From Pseudomonadota bacterium (GTDB lineage Bacteria > Pseudomonadota > Gammaproteobacteria > Burkholderiales > JABEVD01): a DNA stretch of 64,000 nt. The first letter of the stretch is position 1, and the number at the start of each line of letters is the position of its first letter. Below, in pieces: positions 19,790 to 29,792 of the stretch. The stretch spans positions 1 through 64,000 of the forward strand of contig JAJZTQ010000012.1 of the NCBI GenBank assembly GCA_021848825.1. Reading direction: 5' to 3'. Both the position numbers and the translations under genes were made by a program. The notes under the pieces are model-generated. The model made no database searches and was not told the DNA's origin. It saw only the letters and a list, made by a program, of their open reading frames with translations.

Positions 19790-20769
19790 GAGCAAATCTC
19801 CTTTTCTTCCGGCTTTGTCTGGCATCCCGCCTTGCCATTGCGGACCGAAATCAAATGGGCGAGGATGGATATTGCAATCTCCGGCGGGGTCCGGCTTCCT
19901 ATGGGCAATCCCACTGGCCCGTGGAGCATTCCGATTTGCGACGGCGTGAGATCGAACAATGCGAGCCTCTCTCTCCGGCGCTCGCTGCTCGCCCTCGAGC
20001 CGAGTGCGCCGACATAGAAGGCGTCCGACTTGAGCGCTTCCAGGAGCGCCATGTCGTCGAGCTTGGGATCGTGGGTGAGTGCGACGATGGCGGTCGAGGA
20101 ATCCGCCTTCAGCGCAAGCACTGCTTCGTCAGGCATCTCTGCCGACAACAGAGTGCCCGGCACTTCCCATGTTTTCCGCATCTCCTCCCTCGGCTCGCAG
20201 ATCGTCACCTCGTAATCGAGGGCTGAAGCCATGCGCGCGAGATACGATGAAATCTGGCCCGCGCCGATGACGAGAAGCCTTCGTGTCGGCCCGTGCACCG
20301 TGGTGAGGATGCGGCCATCGAAATTCGTTTCCTCCCCCAAGCCCGGCTCTCCGACGAAGACTCTCGATGAATCGAGATGGAGGGTGCGCTTTGCCAGCCT
20401 GCGCCCCTGAATTCTGCAGAGGATTTCCCCGACCCAGCAGGCTTCCCGGACCGGTTCCACGACGAGCCTCATGGATCCTCCGCATGGCAGCCCGAATCGC
20501 CTCGCTTCCTCCGCCGTGACGCCATAGGAGAGAATTTCGCAGGATGCTGAAGGAAGAACGCCTGATCTCGCTCGGGAAGCGATATCCTCCTCGATGCAGC
20601 CGCCCGAGACTGAGCCCACGAAGAGGCCATCTCCTCTCACGGCGAGCATCGCTCCCCTGGGGCGTGGGCTCGATCCGAAAGTCTCGACGACCGTCGCAAG
20701 CCACAGGGAAAGCTTGTCCTCCTGCCAGTCGGCCAGGGTCTTCAATACCGAAAGATCTGCGCTGTCCAT
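19786..20769 (-). CDS. XdhC/CoxI family molybdenum-hydroxylase maturation protein
   Basis: [39 protein letters not shown]...[17 protein letters not shown]...[23 protein letters not shown]. Confidence 0.9.
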   Translation of the reverse strand: MDSADLSVLKTLADWQEDKLSLWLATVVETFGSSPRPRGAMLAVRGDGLFVGSVSGGCIEEDIASRARSGVLPSASCEILSYGVTAEEARRFGLPCGGSMRLVVEPVREACWVGEILCRIQGRRLAKRTLHLDSSRVFVGEPGLGEETNFDGRILTTVHGPTRRLLVIGAGQISSYLARMASALDYEVTICEPREEMRKTWEVPGTLLSAEMPDEAVLALKADSSTAIVALTHDPKLDDMALLEALKSDAFYVGALGSRASSERRRERLALFDLTPSQIGMLHGPVGLPIGSRTPPEIAISILAHLISVRNGKAGCQTKPEEKEICS

Positions 20770-20838
20770 TTTCCGCAAAATTCCTCCACCCAATGAATAT
20801 AGCAGAGAGATCAGGATGAATGTTCTCGGCGAAGATGC

Positions 20839-21267
20839 TTACCGGCGCTCCCATGATTCGACGTCGCCTTCGATCACAGTGAAGAGGGGATGAGTCTCGA
20901 TGGTTTCCAGGCCTTGCCATTTCAGGCACAGATCGGGGCTGCGAACCTCGAGCTTGGAAAGAAGATGCGCCCATTCGTACTCCAGCTGCCCTTCCGTGAC
21001 AAAAAGGGGCTGGATTTGCATGAATGGGGCTATTTTCTTCTCGTCGAAAGCATAGCCGCGAATGCCCGCCTCTTCGAAAATTCCATTCAGGTAACTCGAA
21101 ATGGCATCAAGCGGGGATGGGGCGCTCGCGAATCGAATGAGCTGGGGATGATTCCGGTAGCCCCTGGTCTCGCCCCGCAGAACTGCCTGAGCAAGAAGGC
21201 TCTCCCTCCAGAGCGCGAGGAGGCCCCGGGAATCGAGATATTTCGGGTGCAGGGACCAGAGTCGCAT
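20839..21267 (-). CDS. Pyrimidine dimer DNA glycosylase (DenV-like)
   Basis: MRLWSLHPKYLDSRGLLALWRESLLAQAVLRGETRGYRNHPQLIRF matches the recalled PF03013 N-terminus. Confidence 0.8.
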   Translation of the reverse strand: MRLWSLHPKYLDSRGLLALWRESLLAQAVLRGETRGYRNHPQLIRFASAPSPLDAISSYLNGIFEEAGIRGYAFDEKKIAPFMQIQPLFVTEGQLEYEWAHLLSKLEVRSPDLCLKWQGLETIETHPLFTVIEGDVESWERR

Positions 21268-21291
21268 GCTTGTCGCCCGATCTGCGGGAAA

Positions 21292-24200
21292 TCAGGCTTC
21301 CAATTCCTTCTGCTTGGAATGGTCCGCAGCGATCATCATGTACATCGACGGCACGACGAAGAGCGTGAAAAGCGTGCCTATCGCAATGCCTGTCAGGATC
21401 ACGAGCCCCATGTTGAAGCGCCCTGCCGCTCCCGCTCCCGAAGCGGTGACGAGAGGCAGCACGCCGAGAACCATTGCGGCAGTCGTCATCAGTATCGGCC
21501 TCAGCCTGATCGACGCCCCCTGGATCACGGCATCGAGCTTGCTCATGCCTTCTTTCTGCATTTCATTCGCGAACTGCACGATCAGGATGCCGTGCTTGCT
21601 GATGAGGCCTATCAGGGTGACGAGACCGACCTCCGTGTAGATGTTGAGGCTCGACCCGCCCACGCCGAGCGAAATGAAGATCATCGCGCCGCATATCGAC
21701 ATCGGCACGCTGACCAGCACGATCAGCGGGTCCCTGAAGCTTTCGAACTGCGCGGAGAGCGCGAGGAAAATGATGATCAGCGCGAAAAGAAAGGTCACGA
21801 CGAGCGCAGAGGATTCCTGCATGAATTGCCTGGACTGCCCTGCATAGTCGATGCTGTAGCCTTGAGGAAGCACCTGGTTCGCGATTTTCTGCAACACGGC
21901 CAGCGCATCGCCCTGCGTGACGCCTGGCATGGGCACCGCCGAGATCGTCGCGGCATTGAGCTGCTGGAAATGGTTGACCGATTCAGGCACGACGCTGGTC
22001 TTGAGGCTCACCACGGTCGAGAGCGGAAATACCGTTCCCGAGCTGCTCTTGATGTAATAGTGGTTGAGCTGATCGGCATTCAGCCTGTGCCGCTGCATCA
22101 CCTCGGGAATGACCTTGTAGGATCGCCCCCCCAGGCTGAAATAATTGATGTAGGCCTCGCCCAGCATGGCGTTGAGCGAACTGCCTATGTCCTTCATGGT
22201 GAGCCCGAGGAGCGCAGCCTTGTCCCGGTCTATGACGATGTTGGTCTGCGGCTTGTCGATCTTCAGATCGTTGTCCATGAAAATGAACATGCCGCTCGCC
22301 TGCGCCTTCGCCATGAATTCCTTGGCGACATTGTCGAGCCTGCCGTAGGAATCGGTGGTCCCGATCACGAACTGCACAGGCAATCCGCGCCCGCCTCCCG
22401 GAAGCGGGGGGCGCTGGAATACCGCGGCCCTCACCCCTGCGATCATGTTGAGCTTCTTCTGAACTTCGGGAAGGAGGTCCATGGTGCTGCGCTTGCGCTC
22501 GTCCCACGGCTTGAACACCATGCCTGCTATGCCGGTATTGAGCCCGGTCAGACCGTCGAGCTGGAAGACATGATCGGTTTCAGGATAGGACGCGAAAACC
22601 TCGTAGACCTGCCTGGAATTGAGCTGAGTCTGGGCGAGCGTCGCATCGGGTGCGGCCGTCAGCATCGATATCAGGACGCCCTGGTCTTCCTGGGGAGCGA
22701 GCTCCGACTTCGATGTCGCATAGAGGAAATAGATGCCGGCGAGGATGATGACAGAGAAAACGCCGACGACCGGAAGGCTCGAAAGCACGCCCCTCAGGCG
22801 CTTCTGGTAGCCTGACTTCAGCGAGCTGAAAACCCTGTCTATGAATTTGACGAGCCTGCTGTCCGCATCGTGCCCTTTCAGTATCCTCGAACACATCATC
22901 GGGGAAAGCGTCAGCGCGATGATCGCCGAGACGATCACGGAACCTGCAAGGGTGAATGCGAATTCCGTGAAAAGCGCGCCGGTCAGCCCGCCCATGAAGC
23001 CGATCGGAACGTAGACCGCAACCAGAACGACGGTCATCGCGAAAATCGGCCCGACCAGCTCCTTCCCGCTCATCAATGCCGCCTTGAGTGGCGAAAGCCC
23101 CTCCTCCATGTGCCGATTCACGTTCTCCACCACGATGATCGCGTCGTCCACCACGAGTCCGATGGCGAGCACGAAGGCGAGCAGGGTGAGCAGGTTGATG
23201 GTGTAGCCCAGCATCAGCATGATGAAGAATGTGCCGATCAGGGAGAGCGGCATGGCGATCACCGGGATCAGCACCGAACGGGCTGAACCCAGGAACATGA
23301 AGATGACGATCGTCACGATGAGCAGGGCTTCTATGAGAGTTCCCACCACTTCATGGATCGAGCTGTTGACGAACTTCGTTGCATCGTAGACGATCCGGCC
23401 GTTGAGGCCCTCCGGAAGGGCAGCCTGGATGGGCGGAAATGCCTTCCTGATCCCCTCGATCACGTCGAGCAGATTGGCCGAAGGGGCGACCTTGATGCCG
23501 ATGTAGACGGCGGTGTCGCCATCGAATCCCACCGCAGTGTTGTAGTCTTCGGATCCCAACGTGACCTTGGCGACATCGCCGAGCTTGATGTTCGTCCCGT
23601 TCACCGTCTTGACGATGAGATTCCTGAATTCCTCGACTGTATGGAGCCCGGTATCTGCAGTCAGGTTGACCGTCACCATCTGCCCCTGCGTTCTGCCCAC
23701 TGCAGAGATGAAGTCGTTGTTGGCGAGCGCAGTACTGACATCGGCGGGCGTCACGTTGTATGCGGCAAGCTTCTTGGGATCGAGCCAGGCCCGCATCGCG
23801 AACTGTCTTTTCCCCAGGATTTCGGCAGTCTGAACCCCGTCCACCGCCTGCAGCTTGGGCTGGACGACCCGGATCAGGTAATCGGTGATCTTGTTTGTGG
23901 AAAGCTCTTTCGATGAAAAACCGATATACATCGAGTCGATGGTGTCGCCGATCGCGACAGAAATGATGGGCTGCTGCGATCCCGGTGGAAGCTGGTTCAA
24001 TACCGCATTGACCTGGGTATTGATTTCGGTGAGGGCCTTGTTGTAATCGTAATTGAGCCTCAATGTCGCCTGTATCGTGCTCGAACCCAGCGTCGAATTG
24101 GATGTCAGGTAATCGATGCCGTTCGCCTGGGCGATGGAATTCTCCAGAGGCGTGGTGATGAATCCTGCGACGAGCTCCGGATCCGCACCAGGATAGAGCG

Positions 24201-24345
24201 TCGTCACCGTCACTACGGCATCCTGCGTGACAGGGAACTGGCGGACGGAGAGCAGCCCGAAGGAGCGCAGGCCCAGCACGAGGATCAGCAGGCTGACAAC
24301 GGTGGCAAGCACCGGCCTCTTGATGAATATGTCGGTGAAATTCAT
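21292..24345 (-). CDS. RND family multidrug efflux permease
   Basis: 1017 aa: MNFTDIFIKRPVLATVVSLLILVLGLRSF...VDDAIIVVENVNRHMEEG...; typical HAE1-type RND. Confidence 0.95.
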   Translation of the reverse strand: MNFTDIFIKRPVLATVVSLLILVLGLRSFGLLSVRQFPVTQDAVVTVTTLYPGADPELVAGFITTPLENSIAQANGIDYLTSNSTLGSSTIQATLRLNYDYNKALTEINTQVNAVLNQLPPGSQQPIISVAIGDTIDSMYIGFSSKELSTNKITDYLIRVVQPKLQAVDGVQTAEILGKRQFAMRAWLDPKKLAAYNVTPADVSTALANNDFISAVGRTQGQMVTVNLTADTGLHTVEEFRNLIVKTVNGTNIKLGDVAKVTLGSEDYNTAVGFDGDTAVYIGIKVAPSANLLDVIEGIRKAFPPIQAALPEGLNGRIVYDATKFVNSSIHEVVGTLIEALLIVTIVIFMFLGSARSVLIPVIAMPLSLIGTFFIMLMLGYTINLLTLLAFVLAIGLVVDDAIIVVENVNRHMEEGLSPLKAALMSGKELVGPIFAMTVVLVAVYVPIGFMGGLTGALFTEFAFTLAGSVIVSAIIALTLSPMMCSRILKGHDADSRLVKFIDRVFSSLKSGYQKRLRGVLSSLPVVGVFSVIILAGIYFLYATSKSELAPQEDQGVLISMLTAAPDATLAQTQLNSRQVYEVFASYPETDHVFQLDGLTGLNTGIAGMVFKPWDERKRSTMDLLPEVQKKLNMIAGVRAAVFQRPPLPGGGRGLPVQFVIGTTDSYGRLDNVAKEFMAKAQASGMFIFMDNDLKIDKPQTNIVIDRDKAALLGLTMKDIGSSLNAMLGEAYINYFSLGGRSYKVIPEVMQRHRLNADQLNHYYIKSSSGTVFPLSTVVSLKTSVVPESVNHFQQLNAATISAVPMPGVTQGDALAVLQKIANQVLPQGYSIDYAGQSRQFMQESSALVVTFLFALIIIFLALSAQFESFRDPLIVLVSVPMSICGAMIFISLGVGGSSLNIYTEVGLVTLIGLISKHGILIVQFANEMQKEGMSKLDAVIQGASIRLRPILMTTAAMVLGVLPLVTASGAGAAGRFNMGLVILTGIAIGTLFTLFVVPSMYMMIAADHSKQKELEA

Positions 24346-24353
24346 TTCTGCCC

Positions 24354-25481
24354 TTATTCGTCTACAGGCTTGGGTGAGGCATCGTCGCTCGGCAGGATCT
24401 TGTTGTTGACGATCACATGAGCCCCGCTTCTCAGCTTGATCTGTCCGCTGGTGACGACCACATCCCCTTCCTTCACGCCGGAAAGAACAGCAACCTGGTC
24501 GCCCCTCGTCAATCCCGTTTTCACGAAGCGCTGCTTGGCGATGAGCGCCGGCTTGCCGTCAGGCCCTTTTCCGTTTTCGATGACATAAACCGTGGCGCCG
24601 TAGGGATTGTAGGCGATAGCTGTCTGCGGAAGCGTCAGGAATTGCTGCAGCCCGACTGCATCCACCCCTAGCGAGACGAACATGCCGGGAAGCAGCTTCT
24701 TCTGGTGATTCTGTATGGTCGCCTCGACAGAGACATTCCTCGTCGAAGGATCGATTTTCGGATCGATTGCATTGATCTTTCCGCCGAACTTCACATCCCT
24801 GTATGCATCCGTCTCGGCATAGATATTCTGCCCTGATGAAAGAATCGAAGCCTGCTGTTCGGGAATGGGGAAATCGGCATAGACAGGATCGAGCTGCTGC
24901 AGGGTTGCAACCTTGTCTCCCGGATTCAGATATTGACCCGGCTGTATCATGGTGATGCCGATTCGCCCGGAGAAAGGCGCCCTGATCGTTTTTTCTCCGA
25001 CCAGCGCCCTTTGCTGGTCGACCAGCGCAATCTTGTTCTTCAGATCGGAAGCGTCAGAATCGAGCTGCGCCTGGCTGACAGCCTGCGCGGCAAATTGAGC
25101 CCTGTCCCGGTTCAACACGATCCTGGCGAGATCGACCTGTGCTTCAAGGGAATGAAGCTTCGCGATGTCTGGGGCGGCATCGAGCTCAACGAGCAATTGC
25201 CCTTCCCTGACATCCTGTCCTGACTTGAAGAAAACCGATGTCACCTGCCCCGCGATCTCTGTCGTCACGTCCACCCCTCTTGCCGCCCTCAGGGTGCCGA
25301 CCGATTTCAGCTCCGGCTGCCATGGCATCACTTTCGCCTCCGTGGTCGTCACCGTGACGGGGGGAGCCATGTTGGCGCTCATGTATTTCTTGATCATGTT
25401 CGCCTTGAATACCTGGAAGCCGAAAATGCCGCCGAAAAGGAGGCCAACGCCTGCCAGCATGATGATCATTCGCTTAGTCAT
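24354..25481 (-). CDS. RND efflux periplasmic adaptor (MFP)
   Basis: VTTEIAGQVTSVFFKSGQDVREGQLLVELD...IRAPFSGRIGITMIQPGQYLNPGDKVATLQQ. Confidence 0.94.
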   Translation of the reverse strand: MTKRMIIMLAGVGLLFGGIFGFQVFKANMIKKYMSANMAPPVTVTTTEAKVMPWQPELKSVGTLRAARGVDVTTEIAGQVTSVFFKSGQDVREGQLLVELDAAPDIAKLHSLEAQVDLARIVLNRDRAQFAAQAVSQAQLDSDASDLKNKIALVDQQRALVGEKTIRAPFSGRIGITMIQPGQYLNPGDKVATLQQLDPVYADFPIPEQQASILSSGQNIYAETDAYRDVKFGGKINAIDPKIDPSTRNVSVEATIQNHQKKLLPGMFVSLGVDAVGLQQFLTLPQTAIAYNPYGATVYVIENGKGPDGKPALIAKQRFVKTGLTRGDQVAVLSGVKEGDVVVTSGQIKLRSGAHVIVNNKILPSDDASPKPVDE

Positions 25482-26931
25482 CGGATACTTCTCCGTTCTT
25501 GTGTTTGTGCCACCATCCCCCGCCCAGGGACTGGAAAAGGGCAGCTGTGTCGGCCATGCGTGACGCTTTTGCCTGGATCACGCCTATCCTGCTCTGCTGG
25601 TACTGGCGCTGAGACGCCAGCAGCGAAAGGTAGCTTGCCGCCCCCAGACTGTATTGCCTCCTGACGAGATCCAGCGCATCCTTGGAACTGACTTCGGCAT
25701 CCTGATTGGCTTTCAATGCCGCAGCATCCGCGTCCAGCGCCCTGAGAGAATCCGCCACATTCTTGAAAGCCTGCAGCACTGTCGATCGGTACTGGGCGTA
25801 TGCCTGCTTGTAGGCTGCAACAGCCGCCTTCTTCTGCGCCTTGAGCTGCCCGCCATGGAAAATCGGCTGCGTCAGGTTGCCTGCCAGGCTCCAGATATTG
25901 GTATTGTTGGAGAACATGCTTCCGGTGGAAGTGGACATGCTGCCGACATTGGCAGAAAGCGTGATCTGGGGATAGAGGTTCGCTGTTGCAACCCCCACCT
26001 GGGCGCTCGCTTCGTGAAGAAGCGCCATGGACGCCCTGATGTCGGGACGCTGTTCCGCGAGTTTCGATGGCAGGCTGACCGGAACATCCTCTGGCAGATG
26101 CAGATCGGCAAGCGTGATTTCAGGCAAATTGGCATTTTGCGGGGTCATGCCGACATAGACTGCGAGCTGGTGTCTGACCTGGGAAAGCGATTTTTCAAGA
26201 GGGGGCAAAGTCGCCTCCGTCTGGGCAAGCTGGCCTTTCTGCAACAGCAGGTCGGACTGCGACACGCCGCCGAGCTTGAGCTGATTCCGGATGATGCGAA
26301 GCTGCTTCTTTTCGGCAGCGATGATTCCTTTTGTCGCTGCGATCTGTTCCCTGAGTGAAGCTTCGGTCACTGCAGCCGTCACGACGTTGGCCGTAAGGGA
26401 AAGAATCGCCCCCTGATACTGGTAGGCCTGGTATTCGACCTGGGCGCGCTGGGATTCGATCTGCCTTCTCAGTCCGCCGAATAGATCGAGTCCGTAGCTG
26501 ATCTTGACCGAGGCGTTGTAGAGATTGAATATGTTCGGCGGTCCTGATCCGCCGAAAATGGCAGGGGAGAAGCGCTGGCGCTCAGCCGAGCCAGCGAGAT
26601 CGACAGTCGGGAATTCCAGCCCGAGCGCGGCTGCAAGATCCTGCTGGGCCTGTATCAGCGTCTCGCGCGCCGCATCGAGGGTAGGGCTTCCATCCAGGGA
26701 ACGCTTGACGAGCATGTCGAGTTTCTTCGAATGGAAAAGCTTCCACCAGTCCGCAGGGATTGCCGCCTTTTCGGAAAATTGCTGTGAAACCCCGCCTGCC
26801 GCTGCAGTCTGCGGAGGCATCGGATTTTCCGTATAGCGTGTCGCTTTCGGGCTTTCCGGGCGATGAAAATCCGGCCCGACAGTGCATCCGGCCATCATCC
26901 CGGCGATCAGGATGGCAATCGTCGACTTCAA
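25474..26931 (-). CDS. NodT-family outer membrane efflux lipoprotein
   Basis: GCTVGPDFHRPESP... and RPDIRASMALLHEASAQVGVATANLYPQITLSANVG. Confidence 0.93.
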   Translation of the reverse strand: MKSTIAILIAGMMAGCTVGPDFHRPESPKATRYTENPMPPQTAAAGGVSQQFSEKAAIPADWWKLFHSKKLDMLVKRSLDGSPTLDAARETLIQAQQDLAAALGLEFPTVDLAGSAERQRFSPAIFGGSGPPNIFNLYNASVKISYGLDLFGGLRRQIESQRAQVEYQAYQYQGAILSLTANVVTAAVTEASLREQIAATKGIIAAEKKQLRIIRNQLKLGGVSQSDLLLQKGQLAQTEATLPPLEKSLSQVRHQLAVYVGMTPQNANLPEITLADLHLPEDVPVSLPSKLAEQRPDIRASMALLHEASAQVGVATANLYPQITLSANVGSMSTSTGSMFSNNTNIWSLAGNLTQPIFHGGQLKAQKKAAVAAYKQAYAQYRSTVLQAFKNVADSLRALDADAAALKANQDAEVSSKDALDLVRRQYSLGAASYLSLLASQRQYQQSRIGVIQAKASRMADTAALFQSLGGGWWHKHKNGEVSDD

Positions 26932-26955
26932 GCTTCACCTCTTTTCTTCTTCATT

Positions 26956-27393
26956 TCACATCAGAAGCGCAGAAAGCACGTTTTCGAAAGCGGCAAGATC
27001 CTGTCCTTTCAACGAAGTCGAAATCGCTTCCAGCAGTTCCTCGACATGTTTCGAACCTTCCGTATGGCGCTTCATTCCGAGCTCCGTCACTTGAGCCCTG
27101 ACTGTCCGTCTGTCTGCAGGATCGACCACTCTGACGACTAGGCCGTCCGATTCCAGCCTGTCCACGAGCTGCGTGATGTTGGAGCGAACGCAGGTCAGCT
27201 GCTCCGCGAGCTCTCCCAGGCCGAGCGCCCTTCCTGCCTGGACGAGCTTGCAAAGCGCCGCGAACTTGGCGGCTGTCAATCCTTCGGGCAGAAGTGCTTC
27301 ATCATAGCGCCTCTCCAGTTCATGCGCCGCATGGACAAGCGCATAGACTATCCTGTCCGCCTCCCGTTCCTGACAGGGAAAGATTTTGTTCAT
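26956..27393 (-). CDS. MarR family transcriptional regulator
   Basis: LGLGELAEQLTCVRSNITQLVDRLESDGLVVRVVDPADRRTVRAQVTELG. Confidence 0.92.
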   Translation of the reverse strand: MNKIFPCQEREADRIVYALVHAAHELERRYDEALLPEGLTAAKFAALCKLVQAGRALGLGELAEQLTCVRSNITQLVDRLESDGLVVRVVDPADRRTVRAQVTELGMKRHTEGSKHVEELLEAISTSLKGQDLAAFENVLSALLM

Positions 27394-27400
27394 ATATGAA
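27389..27400. promoter_or_regulatory. Palindrome TTCATATATGAA spanning the marR start codon
   Basis: Perfect 12-bp palindrome; possible autoregulatory site. Confidence 0.35.
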
Positions 27401-27459
27401 TAATGCAGGAGGCAATAACCCCTGTCAAGAAATCAGCGAATGATTATTGTTACAAATTG

Positions 27460-29712
27460 TTAACGCTGTACGACGCAGTCGACGTAATAGTGCATGACGC
27501 CGTCGACTTCCTCTTCGACAAGGCCATGGATATCGGTTTCGAAGCCGGGGAATCTGCGGTTGAAATCCCTCGCAAACTGAAGATACTGGACGATGGTCCT
27601 GTTGAAGCGTTCGCCGGGAATCAGCAGCGGGATGCCCGGCGGGTAAGGCGTCAGAAGGATGCTCGTGATCCTGCCTTCCAGATCGTCTATGCCGACGCGC
27701 TCGATGTCCCTGTGCGCCATCCTGGCATAGGCGTCAGCCGGCTTCATCGCAGGCACCATGTCCGAGAGATACATCTCGGTGGTGAGCCTCGCGATATCGT
27801 TGGCCTTGTAGACGCCATGGATCTGTTCACAGAGGTCCCTGAGACCGACCCCCTCGTTTTCAGGATATTTCGAAACGAATTCGGGCAATACCCGCCAAAG
27901 CGGCTTGTTTCTGTCGTAGTCGTCCTTGAACTGCTGGAGCGCGGTCACCAGCGTGTTCCACCTTCCCTTGGTGATGCCTATGGTGAACATCACGAAGAAG
28001 GAATAGAGGCCGGTCTTTTCGACGATCACGCCATGCTCGGCCAGGTATTTCGTGACAATCGAAGCGGGAATGCCGGTGTCTGCAAAATCCCCGTCGACAT
28101 CCAGGCCCGGCGTGATGATGGTCGCCTTGATGGGATCGAGCATGTTGAAGCCTTTCGCGAGGCGGCCGAAACCATGCCACCTTTCGTCCCCCTCCAGCAT
28201 CCAGTCCTCTCGCCTGCCTACGCCCTCCTCGCAAAGCTCGTCCGGCCCCCATACCTTGAACCACCACGAGTCTCCGTATTCCTCGTCGACCTTGCGCATC
28301 GCCCGCCTGAAGTCGAGCGCTTCCAGTATGGATTCTTCGACGAGCGCCGTTCCGCCCGGCGCATCCATCATCGCGGCCGCGATGTCGCATGAAGCGATGA
28401 TTGCATACTGGGGGCTCGTCGAAGTATGCATGAGATAGGCCTCGTTGAAGCGATGCCGATCGAATTTCGCAGTCTCCGGCTCCTGAACGAGGATCTGGGA
28501 AGCCTGGCTGAGCCCTGCAAGAAGCTTGTGGGTCGACTGAGTCGAGAACACCATGGTGTCCCTCGAACGCGGCCTGTCCCGCCCTATCGCATGCATGTTC
28601 CTGTAGAAATCGTGAAAGGCGGCATGGGGCAGCCATGCCTCGTCGAAATGCAGCGTATCGATGGTGTCGCCCAGCACTTCCTTGATCATCTCGACGTTGT
28701 ATACCACGCCGTCGTAAGTGCTCTGAGTGATGGTCAGGATCCTGGGTTTCGCATTGGCATGCTTGGCAAAGGGATTGGCCTCTATCTTTTTCCTAATGTT
28801 TTCCGGCCTGAATTCCTCCAGGGGAATGGGCCCGATGATGCCGTAATGATTTCGGGTGGGCATCAGGAAAACGGGAATGGCGCCGGTCATCGTGATCGAA
28901 TGCAGTATCGACTTGTGGCAGTTCCTGTCGACGACCACGATGTCACCCGGCGCGACAGTCGCATGCCAGACCATCTTGTTGGAAGTCGAGGTGCCGTTTG
29001 TGACGAAGAAGAGATGATCCGCATTGAAAATCCGGGCCGCATTCCGCTCCGAAGCGGCGACAGGCCCGGTGTGGTCGAGAAGCTGCCCCAGTTCCTCCAC
29101 GGCGTTGCAGACGTCCGCCCTGAGCATGTTCTCCCCGAAAAACTGGTGGAACATCTGTCCTACCGGGCTCTTGAGAAAGGCCACGCCTCCGGAATGACCG
29201 GGGCAATGCCAGGAATAAGAACCGTCGTTGGCATAATGGACGAGCGCCCTGAAAAAGGGGGTGGAAAGCGAATCGAGATAATGCTTGGCTTCCCTGATGA
29301 TGTTCCTGGCGACGAATTCAGGGGTATCCTCGAACATGTGGATGAAGCCGTGAAGTTCCTTCAGCACGTCGTTCGGGATATGGCGCGATGTCCGGGTTTC
29401 GCCGTAGAGGAAGATCGGGATGTCCTCGTTCCTGTGGCGGATGTGCCCGACAAAGGCCCTCAACTGGGCGAGCGCGCTCTCTATTTCCTCCGGCGTGCCC
29501 CCGCCGAATTCCTCGTCGTCTATGGAAAGGATGAAAGCCGAGGCCCTGCTCTGCTGCTGGGCGAACGAAGCGAGATCCCCATAGCTCGTGACGCCGAGGA
29601 CTTCCATTCCCTCTTCCTCTATCGCCTTGACGAGCGCGCGTATGCCGAGACCGCTCGTGTTCTCGGAACGGAAATCCTCGTCGATGATGATGATGGGAAA
29701 ACGGAACTTCAT
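27460..29712 (-). CDS. Arg/Lys/Orn decarboxylase (PLP, fold type I, with N-terminal receiver-like domain)
   Basis: MKFRFPIIIIDEDFRSENTSGLGIRALVKAIEEEGMEVLG...VVDRNCHKSILHSITMTGAIPVFLMPTRN...FSTQSTHKLLAGLSQAS. Confidence 0.92.
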   Translation of the reverse strand: MKFRFPIIIIDEDFRSENTSGLGIRALVKAIEEEGMEVLGVTSYGDLASFAQQQSRASAFILSIDDEEFGGGTPEEIESALAQLRAFVGHIRHRNEDIPIFLYGETRTSRHIPNDVLKELHGFIHMFEDTPEFVARNIIREAKHYLDSLSTPFFRALVHYANDGSYSWHCPGHSGGVAFLKSPVGQMFHQFFGENMLRADVCNAVEELGQLLDHTGPVAASERNAARIFNADHLFFVTNGTSTSNKMVWHATVAPGDIVVVDRNCHKSILHSITMTGAIPVFLMPTRNHYGIIGPIPLEEFRPENIRKKIEANPFAKHANAKPRILTITQSTYDGVVYNVEMIKEVLGDTIDTLHFDEAWLPHAAFHDFYRNMHAIGRDRPRSRDTMVFSTQSTHKLLAGLSQASQILVQEPETAKFDRHRFNEAYLMHTSTSPQYAIIASCDIAAAMMDAPGGTALVEESILEALDFRRAMRKVDEEYGDSWWFKVWGPDELCEEGVGRREDWMLEGDERWHGFGRLAKGFNMLDPIKATIITPGLDVDGDFADTGIPASIVTKYLAEHGVIVEKTGLYSFFVMFTIGITKGRWNTLVTALQQFKDDYDRNKPLWRVLPEFVSKYPENEGVGLRDLCEQIHGVYKANDIARLTTEMYLSDMVPAMKPADAYARMAHRDIERVGIDDLEGRITSILLTPYPPGIPLLIPGERFNRTIVQYLQFARDFNRRFPGFETDIHGLVEEEVDGVMHYYVDCVVQR

Positions 29713-29792
29713 GCTGGATCCTCCATGATGGTGCGGATTGTCGCACAAATGTGGCCGGCGCGGGTGTTTTCAAGTGCTATAAAGGAAGATCA

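Noticed and set aside
20890-22815. 641-aa plus-strand ORF opposite the RND permease
   Set aside because: Antisense shadow ORF; composition not protein-like, and the RND gene is unambiguous.
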